Assembly (NCBI RefSeq): GCF_034314085.1
Contig: NZ_JAVIWI010000001.1
Span: forward strand, 1,798,001 to 1,862,000
DNA: 64,000 nt
Direction: 5' to 3'
Source: Undibacterium sp. 5I1
GTDB taxonomy: Bacteria > Pseudomonadota > Gammaproteobacteria > Burkholderiales > Burkholderiaceae_D
The translations under genes and the position numbers were made by a program. Below the pieces are notes generated by a model. That model was not told where the DNA came from. It saw only the letters and a program-made list of their open reading frames with translations, and made no database searches. This document shows positions 1 through 7,999 of this stretch, in pieces (within the stretch, counting starts at the first letter, position 1; the number at the start of each line of letters is the position of its first letter).

Positions 1-567
1 CAATATGCCCATGATGGCGTTGCGATTGGTGAATGCATGACGTATTCAATCGGTTTCCGCGCGCCGTCCTACCAAGAGCTGGGCGAGTCGTTTTTACAGT
101 TTATGTCCGACTCAATTGATTTGCCCGGACGCTATGCCGATCCAGATTTAAAAGCTAGCCTGCGCTCTGCAGAACTCAGCTCAGCGATGGTGGATAACAT
201 CGCTGAGCAAATCGCAAAGATCAAGTTCACTGAAGACGATATTACAATTTTTATTGGCGAATATCTAACAACGCCAAAATCAAGTGTATTTTTTACTTCA
301 CCAGCCAAACCATTGACACCAAAACGATTTACACAGAGTGCACAAAAAAATGGCGTCTCACTCTCTTTGAAAACACAGATGCTTTATAAGGGCAAGCACG
401 TATTCATCAACGGAGAATCGTTTGCCATCGGTAAAGAAGATAAAGCGAGCTTGGTGAAACTAGCAAATCAAAGGCAACTTGACGGTAAGGATATGGCCGA
501 AGTTTCTGATGATGTGATGGAAGCACTGTGTATGTGGTACGAAGATGGCTGGCTAAATTTAAGTTGA
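1..567 (+). CDS. roxA: Ribosomal protein arginine hydroxylase, C-terminal part (cupin/JmjC, YcfD/RoxA-like)
   Basis: The reading frame is open from the first base and runs in frame through an internal ATG at 37, so the gene begins outside the window. The visible 188 residues start within the cupin core (HDGVAIGECMTYSIGFRAP) and continue into the C-terminal dimerisation and winged-helix region. That pattern matches the YcfD/RoxA family, 2-oxoglutarate and Fe(II) dependent oxygenases that hydroxylate an arginine of ribosomal protein L16. The first metal-binding motif would lie upstream and cannot be seen. The HDG at the left edge is a plausible part of the active site. Family assignment is from sequence resemblance; the exact substrate is inferred from the family. 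Confidence 0.8.
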   Translation, partial: QYAHDGVAIGECMTYSIGFRAPSYQELGESFLQFMSDSIDLPGRYADPDLKASLRSAELSSAMVDNIAEQIAKIKFTEDDITIFIGEYLTTPKSSVFFTSPAKPLTPKRFTQSAQKNGVSLSLKTQMLYKGKHVFINGESFAIGKEDKASLVKLANQRQLDGKDMAEVSDDVMEALCMWYEDGWLNLS

Positions 568-901
568 TAATCGACTAAAAATGACTAAAAGCCTTTGTAA
601 CAAAAGTAATCAAAAAGCCTAATTTGATGAAAATTTTTTGACTATTTAGCCAATAATCGAACATCGCGAATAAAAGAATGTTTATTTTAACAAATAATGT
701 ACAAATTGAGCATAAAAGCCAATCTAAACCTATTCCATTGACTCAAAAATCATTATAATTCTGGGTTAGGAAAGTTTCGTAGGGGTCGAATTTCTCTTCA
801 GAAATTATGCCCTCGAATTAACCTATAGAGCGATAATTACCGGTAATTATTCATCGCAAAATTCTGATCCTATTTTTGATCTATTTATTGAAAGTACAAA
901 C
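568..901. other. 334-bp AT-rich intergenic region
   Basis: This spacer separates the hydroxylase from the small lipoprotein gene. It contains a TATAAT-like hexamer at 754-759 and a short hairpin (AATTTCT/AGAAATT) near 790-808. A perfect palindrome lies at 833-850. No reading frame with coding character is visible. It most likely holds the promoter and leader of the downstream lipoprotein gene. Confidence 0.4.
833..850. promoter_or_regulatory. 18-bp perfect palindrome, possible operator
   Basis: ATAATTACCGGTAATTAT is identical to its own reverse complement. It sits 52 bp upstream of the lipoprotein start codon and about 75 bp downstream of a TATAAT-like hexamer. It could be a dimeric regulator site or a leader hairpin. 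The regulator is unknown. Confidence 0.35.
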
Positions 902-1138
902 ATGAAAAAATCACTCTTGCTCGTTTCCCTGTTAGCAGTTGTTTTGGCAGCTTGCGGTAAAAAAGAAGAAGCTCCAGTTGCTCCAGCAGCTTCAGTACCC
1001 GCAGCAACAGCTCCAGCAGCAGCTTCTGCTCCTGCTGAAGCACCAATGCCAGCTCCAGCAGCTGATGCAGCTCCAGCATCTGGTGCAGCTCCAGCAGCTT
1101 CTGCTCCAGCAGCAGCTTCTGCAGCAGCATCCAAGTAA
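902..1138 (+). CDS. Small Ala/Pro-rich lipoprotein
   Basis: This 78-residue protein has a clear lipoprotein signal: MKK, a hydrophobic stretch and the lipobox LAAC with Cys18. A short charged GKKEE segment follows, then about 55 residues made almost only of Ala, Pro and Ser. Such short low-complexity lipoproteins are common in Burkholderiales and may act as flexible spacers between outer membrane and periplasm. No enzymatic domain is present. An intrinsic terminator follows 15 bp after the stop, so the gene is probably monocistronic. Alternating Gln/Leu and Cys/Trp-rich frames on this stretch are artefacts of the repeated GCTCCAGCA-type codons. Function unknown. Confidence 0.7.
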   Translation: MKKSLLLVSLLAVVLAACGKKEEAPVAPAASVPAATAPAAASAPAEAPMPAPAADAAPASGAAPAASAPAAASAAASK

Positions 1139-1153
1139 TTTTTTTATTGCTTG

Positions 1154-1183
1154 AAAAAACCGACCTGCGGGTCGGTTTTTTTT
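1154..1183 (+). terminator. Intrinsic terminator of the lipoprotein gene
   Basis: A stem AAAAAACCGACC / GGTCGGTTTTTT with a TGCG loop is followed by a run of T, directly after the stop codon. It has a T-run on one strand and an A-run on the other, so it could work in both directions. Confidence 0.85.
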
Positions 1184-1209
1184 CGCCTGCAATTTCATCC
1201 ATTTATTTA

Positions 1210-1312
1210 TAGGACTTACACGAAATTGTCTCAGCAAAGCGTAGCGACGAAGGCAGTCTTTTAGTACAGCTAGGCGCTACAACGTAGCTGGGGCGGTTTT
1301 GCGTAAGTCCTA
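1210..1312. mobile_element. 103-bp MITE-like inverted-repeat element
   Basis: The left end TAGGACTTACACGAAA is matched by the reverse complement of the right end, TAGGACTTACGCAAAA, giving terminal inverted repeats of about 16 bp with two mismatches. There is no room for a gene. The outermost TA on both sides could be a 2-bp target duplication. It lies between two terminators, downstream of both the lipoprotein gene and bamC. A non-autonomous element moved by a transposase encoded elsewhere is the likeliest reading. Confidence 0.6.
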
Positions 1313-1327
1313 ATCTAATTGCAGACA

Positions 1328-1363
1328 TAAAAAAAACGGCATCATAAAAATATGATGCCGTTT
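1328..1363 (-). terminator. Intrinsic terminator of bamC
   Basis: A 13-bp stem AAACGGCATCATA / TATGATGCCGTTT with a 4-base loop is followed on the minus strand by a T-run. It begins 17 bp after the bamC stop codon. Confidence 0.85.
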
Positions 1364-1379
1364 CTTAATTAGATCTGAT

Positions 1380-2540
1380 TTACTTCAGTTGCTCACTCAG
1401 CAAATTCAATATTTTATCAGCGGTGGAAGATGCTTCTAATTTACCGTCGTTACCGTAAATACTGATCTGACTGATTTCGCCTTTGCCATTCACCAGAATG
1501 CGGTATTTTTTTGCATTCTTGCTAGCGTCACTAGAGCCAAATGAGAATAACTTAGAGAAGAAGCCTTCACTAGCGCCTTTTGTTTTTGCATCAATGTCTT
1601 GATCAATGTAACGAACATAGTACAAGCCTTGCGAACGATCACGATCTTCTACCGTAAAACCGATACGATCTAAAGCTAAACCTACGCGACGCCATGAACG
1701 ATCAAAACCTTCATCCGTCTCGATGTAAGTTGCATCAGCCGTTTTAATCAATTTTGCACGAGTTTTCGACTCTACCGGAGACGACACTGCAACTTTAGCG
1801 CGCTCGCCGTCAGCACCCAAACGTACCATTAAGCGAGACAAAAACTCTGCCTCCAAACCACTATCATTTGGACGTGGCGTCCAGACAGTACTGTCTTTTT
1901 GCGAACCAACCAAAACCTCCTGGGCACCGCGATGGCTAATATAAATTTCTACATTGCCATCCGCTGTGCGCTCAAGACGGGTACGGAACTTGTCTCGCTC
2001 GCCAGTGGAATACAGCGAGTCAAGCACTTTACCCAAGGTGTTACGGATAATATCTTGTGGAATCTTGGCACGATTTTCTGCCCAATCAGTCTCCATCACA
2101 CCTGCGTCCTGGGACTCAACATTAATGAGGAAGCCGGAATCTTGCCAAAAATCTTTGATCTGTGGCCACAAGACTTCAGGAGTTTGATTAACGACCAACC
2201 ATCGCTGAGAACCATCTCGTTCGACACGCATGGATTTAACTTGCAAAGGCGCGATCACTGCGGCTGTAGATTGAGCAGCATTGCCCTTTTGTAAGTTATA
2301 GCTAGAGGCTGTTGCACTGCCTTGTGTACTATTTGGAACAGAGAATCGATTATCGCGACGAATCTGTGTCAAGTCAGGAGGAACTTCCAGAGAAATAGTG
2401 GCAGCCTTGCTGGCGCTTTTGTAATCAATTTTATTTGGCTCAAGGACATTACCAACAAAAGTACAAGCACTTAAGCTGATAACACCAGCCAGCGCTAATG
2501 CACTGTTGATCCCATTTTTAGCAACAAAGCTTTTTGCCAT
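1380..2540 (-). CDS. bamC: Outer membrane assembly lipoprotein BamC
   Basis: BamC is an accessory lipoprotein of the BAM complex that inserts beta-barrel proteins into the outer membrane. The start at 2540 (MAKSFVAKNG...) gives a signal peptide with lipobox LSAC at Cys26. An upstream in-frame extension to 2615 would bury that signal and is rejected. The mature 386-residue chain begins with the unstructured TFVGNVLEPNKIDYKSA segment and a VPPDLT motif. Two helix-grip domains follow at about residues 120-230 and 270-380, for example RWLVVNQTPEVLWPQIKDFW and GFDRSWRRVGLALDRIGF. It lies 90 bp downstream of dapA on the same strand, as in many proteobacteria, so the two are probably cotranscribed. 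A strong terminator follows. Confidence 0.9.
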   Translation of the reverse strand: MAKSFVAKNGINSALALAGVISLSACTFVGNVLEPNKIDYKSASKAATISLEVPPDLTQIRRDNRFSVPNSTQGSATASSYNLQKGNAAQSTAAVIAPLQVKSMRVERDGSQRWLVVNQTPEVLWPQIKDFWQDSGFLINVESQDAGVMETDWAENRAKIPQDIIRNTLGKVLDSLYSTGERDKFRTRLERTADGNVEIYISHRGAQEVLVGSQKDSTVWTPRPNDSGLEAEFLSRLMVRLGADGERAKVAVSSPVESKTRAKLIKTADATYIETDEGFDRSWRRVGLALDRIGFTVEDRDRSQGLYYVRYIDQDIDAKTKGASEGFFSKLFSFGSSDASKNAKKYRILVNGKGEISQISIYGNDGKLEASSTADKILNLLSEQLK

Positions 2541-2630
2541 GTGAAAATCCCTACGATTTTTAATCAATTGAATGTATATAAAACATGAATAAGACACACG
2601 CACTTTAATGTGCATCGTATCTAGGCGACG

Positions 2631-3536
2631 CTATTGTAATACACCTGACTCGCGCAAAGCTGCACGAACAACATCATGATATTGCACCGACATCGGCACC
2701 AGCGGCAAACGCAGTCCACTTGGTATCAGACCCATCTCTTGCATTGCCCATTTAACAGGCAAAGGGTTAGGCTCGATAAATAATTTATTGTGTAAAGGAA
2801 TTAAGCGATTATTGATCCCAATTGCCGCTTTAGTATCACTACTCATTGCCGCAACGCATAATTCATGCATAGCACGCGGTGCGATATTGGCAGTAACTGA
2901 GATATTTCCTTTACCACCGCAAAACATCAATGCCATTGCCGTTGCATCGTCACCGGAATATACGGCAAAATAGGATGGGGCGAGGCGAATCAAATCCGTA
3001 TCGCGCGCAATATTACCTGAAGCTTCTTTCACACCGACGATACCGGGCACGTCTGCCAGACGCAAAATAGTCTCATTTGACATATCGGCGACAGTGCGTC
3101 CCGGCACGTTATAAAGAATGACAGGTATATCAACAGATTCAGCGATCTTTTTAAAATGCTGATACATGCCCTCTTGCGTAGGACGATTGTAGTAAGGCAC
3201 GACTTGCAGAGATGCGTCAGCACCGATTTCTTTGGCAAATTTGGTCAAGGCAATCGCTTCTGCCGTTGAGTTGCCGCCAGAGCCAGCGATGATAGGAATA
3301 CGTTTATTCGTATGTTCAACAGCAACGCGGATCAGCTCGCAATGCTCTTCTACAGTCACCGTCGGTGATTCACCAGTAGTACCAACGATCACAATGCCAT
3401 CGGTACCTTCGGCGATATGCCAATCAATCAATTTGCGCAGGCATGGCAAATCCAGACTGCCGTCAGCATGCATGGGGGTCACAATAGCAACCAGACTTCC
3501 TTGAATCTTAGTCATCGTACTCGTCGTCATTGTCAT
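2631..3536 (-). CDS. dapA: 4-hydroxy-tetrahydrodipicolinate synthase
   Basis: DapA condenses pyruvate with aspartate semialdehyde, the first committed step of lysine and diaminopimelate synthesis in the cytoplasm. The TIM-barrel signatures are present: GTTGESPT for substrate binding, YNVPGRT with the catalytic tyrosine, and GVKEASGN with the Schiff-base lysine. The frame opens with [10 protein letters not shown]. Starting at the third Met (3515) gives 294 residues, closer to the usual 292-295, and no start has a clear ribosome site, so the exact start is uncertain. bamC follows on the same strand. Confidence 0.93.
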   Translation of the reverse strand: MTMTTSTMTKIQGSLVAIVTPMHADGSLDLPCLRKLIDWHIAEGTDGIVIVGTTGESPTVTVEEHCELIRVAVEHTNKRIPIIAGSGGNSTAEAIALTKFAKEIGADASLQVVPYYNRPTQEGMYQHFKKIAESVDIPVILYNVPGRTVADMSNETILRLADVPGIVGVKEASGNIARDTDLIRLAPSYFAVYSGDDATAMALMFCGGKGNISVTANIAPRAMHELCVAAMSSDTKAAIGINNRLIPLHNKLFIEPNPLPVKWAMQEMGLIPSGLRLPLVPMSVQYHDVVRAALRESGVLQ

Positions 3537-3623
3537 GTTGGTGCGATAAAAAGTAAAACCTTGATTGTAGCGGATCGATCATCGCTATGGGCGCGAATCG
3601 TTTGAAAATCACTTGAAATGCCA

Positions 3624-4304
3624 TCAAATCTTGTCAAGCAACTGTATTGAGGGAGGATTACCAAGCTTCGACATTGATCGTACGCATATCCGCTGCATCA
3701 TGGCGGGACGTGGACTCTCTACATAACCATGTTCATAAGCAATCACATGATTTTGCTGACCGCTCTGTGGATCAGACTCTAATTGCTGCAAAAGTTCCCC
3801 TGAACGCAATAAAAAATCTGGATTGCGAGGTCTTCCAAAAGCAGCATTTCCCTCGCAAAAGGTTTCGTAAATCAAAATACCATTGTTGGACAAAGCAGAT
3901 TTAAGAAAAGGGAAAAGTGGGCGATGCAAATAATTGCACACCACAATACCTGCAAATGAGCCTGGCGTAAAAGGCCAATAAACATTGAGCGGGGATGAAT
4001 GAGGCTCCGATGGCGACACTGATGGTGGCAATGACGTCAGCGGCTCCGGCGCTGCTTCAAGATCAGCATGAAAAACACGCGCACCTGATTGAGCAAGTGG
4101 CTCTAGCAAACTAGCATCTTTGTCTAATGCCCATACCTCATATCCAGCATCAAGCAATAAGCGAGTATGACGACCGCTGCCGCATGCAAGGTCGAGTACC
4201 GGTCCCTGATTATGAGGAATCAAAGAAGCGAAACGCTGCACCCACGCAGAGCAAGATGAGGACGGAAATTCATTCGATGACGGCGTATTTGCGGAGACAA
4301 TCAT
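3624..4304 (-). CDS. Class I SAM-dependent methyltransferase
   Basis: This 226-residue protein has the SAM-binding motif I VLDLACGSGRHTRLLLDAGY, followed by the acidic end of beta-2 (VWALDKD). A motif II/III region is visible at IVVCNYLHRPLFPFL. It resembles small stand-alone cytosolic methyltransferases of the Methyltransf_11/25 type, related to tellurite-resistance TehB-like proteins. The substrate cannot be told from sequence. The gene starts 6 bp after the stop of the site-2 protease homologue, so the two share a transcript. A Ser/Pro-rich insertion (about residues 95-115) separates the central strands and looks like a lineage-specific loop. Confidence 0.8.
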   Translation of the reverse strand: MIVSANTPSSNEFPSSSCSAWVQRFASLIPHNQGPVLDLACGSGRHTRLLLDAGYEVWALDKDASLLEPLAQSGARVFHADLEAAPEPLTSLPPSVSPSEPHSSPLNVYWPFTPGSFAGIVVCNYLHRPLFPFLKSALSNNGILIYETFCEGNAAFGRPRNPDFLLRSGELLQQLESDPQSGQQNHVIAYEHGYVESPRPAMMQRICVRSMSKLGNPPSIQLLDKI

Positions 4305-4310
4305 GGATGA

Positions 4311-4970
4311 TCAGCCGAGCAGCATAGTAATTGGTGAGATTAATACATGCAGCAACACCTCTGCGACCATCATCACCGGCGCCATCCAAAACTGTAATAC
4401 GCGCAGCATCACCAATACCATCACAATAAAGAATCCGTATTGCTCTAACTGAGCAAATTTAACCGCTAGCTTGTAGGTCAGCAAACTCATTAAAATACGA
4501 CCGCCATCTAACGGCGGAATAGGGATTAAATTAAATGCAAAAATCAACAGATTAGTAAAAATCCCTGCATCCGCGATCAATTTTAAAAATGGTTCGCTTA
4601 CGCCAAATACTTGTAAAGCAATTGCAAATAACATCCAAAAAAAAGCCATTACAAAATTAGCCGCTGGGCCGGCTAAAGCAACCCATGCCATATCTCTTTT
4701 TGGATTTCGTAAATTAGCAAAGTTCACTGGAACTGGTTTAGCGTAACCAAATAAAAACGTACCCTGAGAAATAAAGTACACCGCAATAGGAATCACAATC
4801 GTGCCGAGAGGATCGATATGATTCATAGGATTAAGTGTCATTCGCCCCTGGCTATAGGCGGTTGTATCACCGAAGTACTTAGCAGCAAAAGCATGCGCTG
4901 CCTCATGGAGGGTAATCGCGAAAATCGCTGGCAACGCATATACCGCAATAGTTTGTATCAGATCATTCAT
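4311..4970 (-). CDS. Site-2 protease family (M50) membrane metalloprotease
   Basis: A 219-residue multi-pass inner membrane protein with the zinc-binding motif HEAAH at residues 22-26 and the distal metal ligand in IPIPPLDGGRILMSL near residue 155. Compact M50 proteins of this kind (YwhC-like) are widespread and usually of unknown substrate. About five to six hydrophobic segments are visible. No PDZ domain is present, unlike RseP. It sits between yciO (67 bp upstream) and the methyltransferase (6 bp downstream), all on the minus strand, so it probably belongs to one transcription unit. Family certain, role unknown. Confidence 0.87.
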   Translation of the reverse strand: MNDLIQTIAVYALPAIFAITLHEAAHAFAAKYFGDTTAYSQGRMTLNPMNHIDPLGTIVIPIAVYFISQGTFLFGYAKPVPVNFANLRNPKRDMAWVALAGPAANFVMAFFWMLFAIALQVFGVSEPFLKLIADAGIFTNLLIFAFNLIPIPPLDGGRILMSLLTYKLAVKFAQLEQYGFFIVMVLVMLRVLQFWMAPVMMVAEVLLHVLISPITMLLG

Positions 4971-5037
4971 GCGAAATTTCTATTAAAAAGGGTGAAAGTC
5001 AAAACAAGAAAACCGGTAAAAGCATGAAGATTAGGAT

Positions 5038-5661
5038 TTACAAACCAAAAATAGCAGGATCACCCCTACCCTGCCGGATCAGTTCTGGCGCATCATTGGT
5101 CATATCGATCACCGTGGTCGGGATTAAGCTGCAAGCGCCACCATCGATGATTAAATCCACTTGTTTTTCTAAGCGTTCACGAATCACTTCAGGGTCTGTC
5201 AACGGCTCTTCATCACCAGGCAAAATCAGCGTAGTTCCCAGCAAAGCCTGACCTAACTCTTCCAATAAGGCATGGGTAATACGATTCTCTGGCACACGTA
5301 AGCCTATCGTTTTACGTGAAGGATGGCTTAAGCGGCGCGGGACTTCTTTCGTCGCTTCCAAAATTACTGTATACGCACCTGGTGTCGCGGCTTTCAACAT
5401 ACGATATTGGCGATTATCAACCTTGGCATAAACCGCAATCTCAGACAAATCACGACATAACAAAGTAAGGTGATGTTTTTCATCAACGGCGCGGATACGG
5501 CGTAAGCGGGTAACGGCATCTTTATCATCCAGATGACAAACCAGCGCATAGCAGGAGTCCGTAGGCAGCGCCACGATACCGCCCTGATGAATAATCTGCG
5601 CCGCCTGTTTGATCAAGCGTAACTGCGGATTATCTGGATGTAATTGGAAAAATTGGCTCAT
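5038..5661 (-). CDS. yciO: YciO-type Sua5/YrdC family protein
   Basis: The 207-residue sequence matches YciO along its whole length: the opening MSQFFQLHPDNPQ, LPTDSCYAL in the nucleotide-binding cleft, TLLCRDLSE, and KTIGLRVPEN. The Sua5/YrdC fold makes threonylcarbamoyl-AMP for the tRNA t6A modification in its TsaC branch. YciO is a paralogous branch whose exact role is less settled. There is no C-terminal Sua5 domain. It lies upstream of the site-2 protease gene with a 67-bp gap on the same strand. Confidence 0.88.
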   Translation of the reverse strand: MSQFFQLHPDNPQLRLIKQAAQIIHQGGIVALPTDSCYALVCHLDDKDAVTRLRRIRAVDEKHHLTLLCRDLSEIAVYAKVDNRQYRMLKAATPGAYTVILEATKEVPRRLSHPSRKTIGLRVPENRITHALLEELGQALLGTTLILPGDEEPLTDPEVIRERLEKQVDLIIDGGACSLIPTTVIDMTNDAPELIRQGRGDPAIFGL

Positions 5662-5769
5662 TCGAACTTATGGATAAAAGTAGAAAAGCGGTAGCGGGAA
5701 AATCCCCGACTACCGCCGACATGCTGATCTGTTTCAGGGCAGTTTAACAAATATCCTGCCAGATCAAAT

Positions 5770-6654
5770 TTACTTCAAATTCTGCAAATTTTGTAATGCA
5801 GCGATCCGTTGCTCCATCGGTGGATGGGTTGAAAATAAAGCACTCCAACCCGCCTTATCGCTGATACCCGCTGCTGCCATCGACTTCGGCAACTCACCCG
5901 GTTGCAAACCACCCAAGCGTGCTAAAGCGTGAATCATCGGTAATTGATTGCCCAGCAATTTAGCAGAACCTGCATCAGCACGGAACTCACGCTGGCGTGA
6001 GAACCATGCCACGATCACCGATGCGGCAATACCAAACACAATCTCACAGACAAACACAGTCACCATATAACCAATCCCAGGCCGGTCGTTGTCACCATTG
6101 CGGAATACGGCTTTGTCGATTGCGTAACCGACAACACGCGCCAAAAACACGACAAAGGTATTCACCACACCTTGGATTAAAGTCATTGTCACCATATCGC
6201 CATTGGCAATATGGGCAACCTCATGCCCTAACACTGCCTCCACTTCTTCTTTGGTCATGCTTTCGAGCAAACCCGTCGACACAGCGACCAAGGCAGAGTT
6301 TTTGAAGGCGCCTGTGGCGAATGCATTTGCCTCACCTTCGTAGACTGCGACTTCTGGCATGCTGATACCAGCACGTTCTGACAGCGCTCTGACGGTGTTC
6401 ACTAACCATAATTCAGTGGAATTAGATGGCGCATCAATCACCCGCGCGCCTGTGGACCATTTCGCCATGGGCTTGCTAATCAACAAGGAGAAGAAAGCAC
6501 CGGTAAATCCAACAACTAATGAGAACACCATCAATGTCCCCATCTGCAAACCATTTGCGGTCAGATAGCGATTCACGCCCAACATCGACAATACTGCCGA
6601 CATCACCAGCATGACAGCCAGATTAGTCGCCAAAAAAAGCAAAATACGTTTCAT
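5770..6654 (-). CDS. htpX: Membrane zinc metalloprotease HtpX
   Basis: HtpX is an M48 protease that degrades misfolded inner-membrane proteins together with FtsH. The 294-residue protein starts with two transmembrane segments ([38 protein letters not shown]). The active-site motif HEVAH lies near residue 140. Two further membrane segments follow, and then the third zinc ligand region, [14 protein letters not shown]. The C-terminal [13 protein letters not shown] is typical. Length and motifs fit the family exactly. A good ribosome site (AAAGGAGAAATTCGC) lies just upstream of the start at 6654. The gene is probably transcribed on its own. Confidence 0.95.
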   Translation of the reverse strand: MKRILLFLATNLAVMLVMSAVLSMLGVNRYLTANGLQMGTLMVFSLVVGFTGAFFSLLISKPMAKWSTGARVIDAPSNSTELWLVNTVRALSERAGISMPEVAVYEGEANAFATGAFKNSALVAVSTGLLESMTKEEVEAVLGHEVAHIANGDMVTMTLIQGVVNTFVVFLARVVGYAIDKAVFRNGDNDRPGIGYMVTVFVCEIVFGIAASVIVAWFSRQREFRADAGSAKLLGNQLPMIHALARLGGLQPGELPKSMAAAGISDKAGWSALFSTHPPMEQRIAALQNLQNLK

Positions 6655-6725
6655 GCGAATTTCTCCTTTAGTTTAAGCGCCGCAAGTCCACAACAGCACT
6701 GTAAATGTGGCTTAACCGAAGAAAT

Positions 6726-7568
6726 TCAAGATGGCAACATCCAACTCGACCAGACTGGTTTGAGACTGGCTGAAAGAGATGGCAGTTGCCCTAGGTCAAT
6801 GCCTGCAGGATCTGGGGCATGAAAATCTGACCCGCGTGAGGCCATAAAGCCATGGCGCTGAGCGATTTTGGTGTATTCATCATATTGATCAACGGTATGG
6901 CTACCCGTGACAACTTCAATCGCGTTACCACCATAAGATTTAAATTCGCCGAAAAAAGCATCAAACGCAATCGGACTCAAATCATAGCGACCCGGATGCG
7001 CAACCACCGCAACGCCGCCAGCGCCTTGTATCCAATTAACGGCTTCTGCCAACGTTGCCCAACGATGTGGCACGTAACCAGGCTTACCTTCGACTAAGTA
7101 ACGCTTAAACACATCATTGACGGTTTCAGCCGCACCGATTTCCACCAGGTAGCGGGCAAAATGTGAACGTGAGATTAAATCAGGATTGCCGACATATTTA
7201 AGCGCGCCTGCAAATGTATTCGGGATACCGACCTTAGCCAGACCCGCTGCCATATCCTCTGCCCTGCGCTCGCGGCCAGAGCGCGTCATCGCTAGTCCGC
7301 GCACCAGATTTTCGTTCGTCTCATCGATATTTAATCCAACGATATGGATGGTCTTATTTGCCCATGTAATAGAAATTTCTACCCCAGTAACATACGACAA
7401 ACCGATATCCAAGGCAGCAGAACGAGCTTGTGCAATACCACTGATCTCATCATGGTCCGTCAATGCCCAAACATCCACCCCATTGGTTTTAGCACGCAAA
7501 GCAACCTCGGCTGGCGCAAGTACACCGTCAGAAACCGTGGAGTGGCAGTGAAGATCAACGTTAAGCAT
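6726..7568 (-). CDS. rnm: PHP-domain phosphoesterase (RNase AM / YciV-like)
   Basis: Proteins of this family dephosphorylate 3',5'-nucleoside bisphosphates, and RNase AM also trims 5' ends of rRNA. The metal-binding PHP signatures are visible: DLHCHSTVSDG near the start, ALTDHDE, TGVEIS, VVAHPGRYD and GSDFHAPD. Choosing MLNVDLHCH (7568) gives 280 residues, the family length. The frame stays open to 7748, but that 60-residue extension resembles no domain and is left out. No strong ribosome site supports either start. The gene begins 260 bp from repeat copy A and is transcribed towards htpX. Confidence 0.87.
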   Translation of the reverse strand: MLNVDLHCHSTVSDGVLAPAEVALRAKTNGVDVWALTDHDEISGIAQARSAALDIGLSYVTGVEISITWANKTIHIVGLNIDETNENLVRGLAMTRSGRERRAEDMAAGLAKVGIPNTFAGALKYVGNPDLISRSHFARYLVEIGAAETVNDVFKRYLVEGKPGYVPHRWATLAEAVNWIQGAGGVAVVAHPGRYDLSPIAFDAFFGEFKSYGGNAIEVVTGSHTVDQYDEYTKIAQRHGFMASRGSDFHAPDPAGIDLGQLPSLSASLKPVWSSWMLPS

Positions 7569-7999
7569 ATTCAGATCGGGATGGGAGAGCATGATTGGGC
7601 TAACAAGTGTGAGAACGTGCGAATGCGCGGATATCCGATTGTACTCCGGCAAATCAGACTGTGCTGCACTGCACAGCGGCAAACATTGCGGTACGACTAA
7701 AACGTCCTGTCTGGACTGACTGGGCGAGCAGACCAAGCATAAAATCAAATGCCAAGCTCTTTCGTCAACAATTGAAAATCACAAAAGAATTCCTTCCATT
7801 CTCAGGCTATCCAATAAACCTTGAATAAATATACTCCCCATTATTTTTATGAAAATACCTCTATTGTCCAATTAATGCTTGGACAATTAAAATATACTCA
7901 CCATGAGTATTAATTAGGACTGACGAAAAATTGACCTGCTATGCGTACCTATTTAGCAGGCCAAATAGACAATTCGAACTTTGTAACGAAATAGCAGAT
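7569..7999. other. Intergenic region with repeat copy A
   Basis: The spacer lies between the start of the PHP gene and the stop of the TonB receptor. Apart from the repeat copy at 7828-7912 it shows no gene, and no classical terminator for the receptor was found. The open extension of the PHP frame to 7748 lies here. Confidence 0.5.
7828..7912 (-). repeat. Dispersed structured repeat, copy A
   Basis: On the minus strand the copy begins with a small palindrome (TACTCATGGTGAGTA). The hairpin TTGTCCA...TGGACAA follows and the copy ends with GGGGAGTATATT. It lies 88 bp downstream of the TonB receptor stop codon. It is one of seven copies of the same 84-89 bp design in this window and one of the best preserved. 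Confidence 0.8.

Noticed and set aside
738..759. TTGACT and TATAAT as a sigma-70 promoter
   Set aside because: The two hexamers are only 10 bp apart, too close for a working pair; only the TATAAT-like hexamer is mentioned.
847..1237. Open frames on both strands over the Ala/Pro lipoprotein
   Set aside because: They are artefacts of GC-rich repeated alanine codons; only the lipobox frame has a start, signal and terminator.
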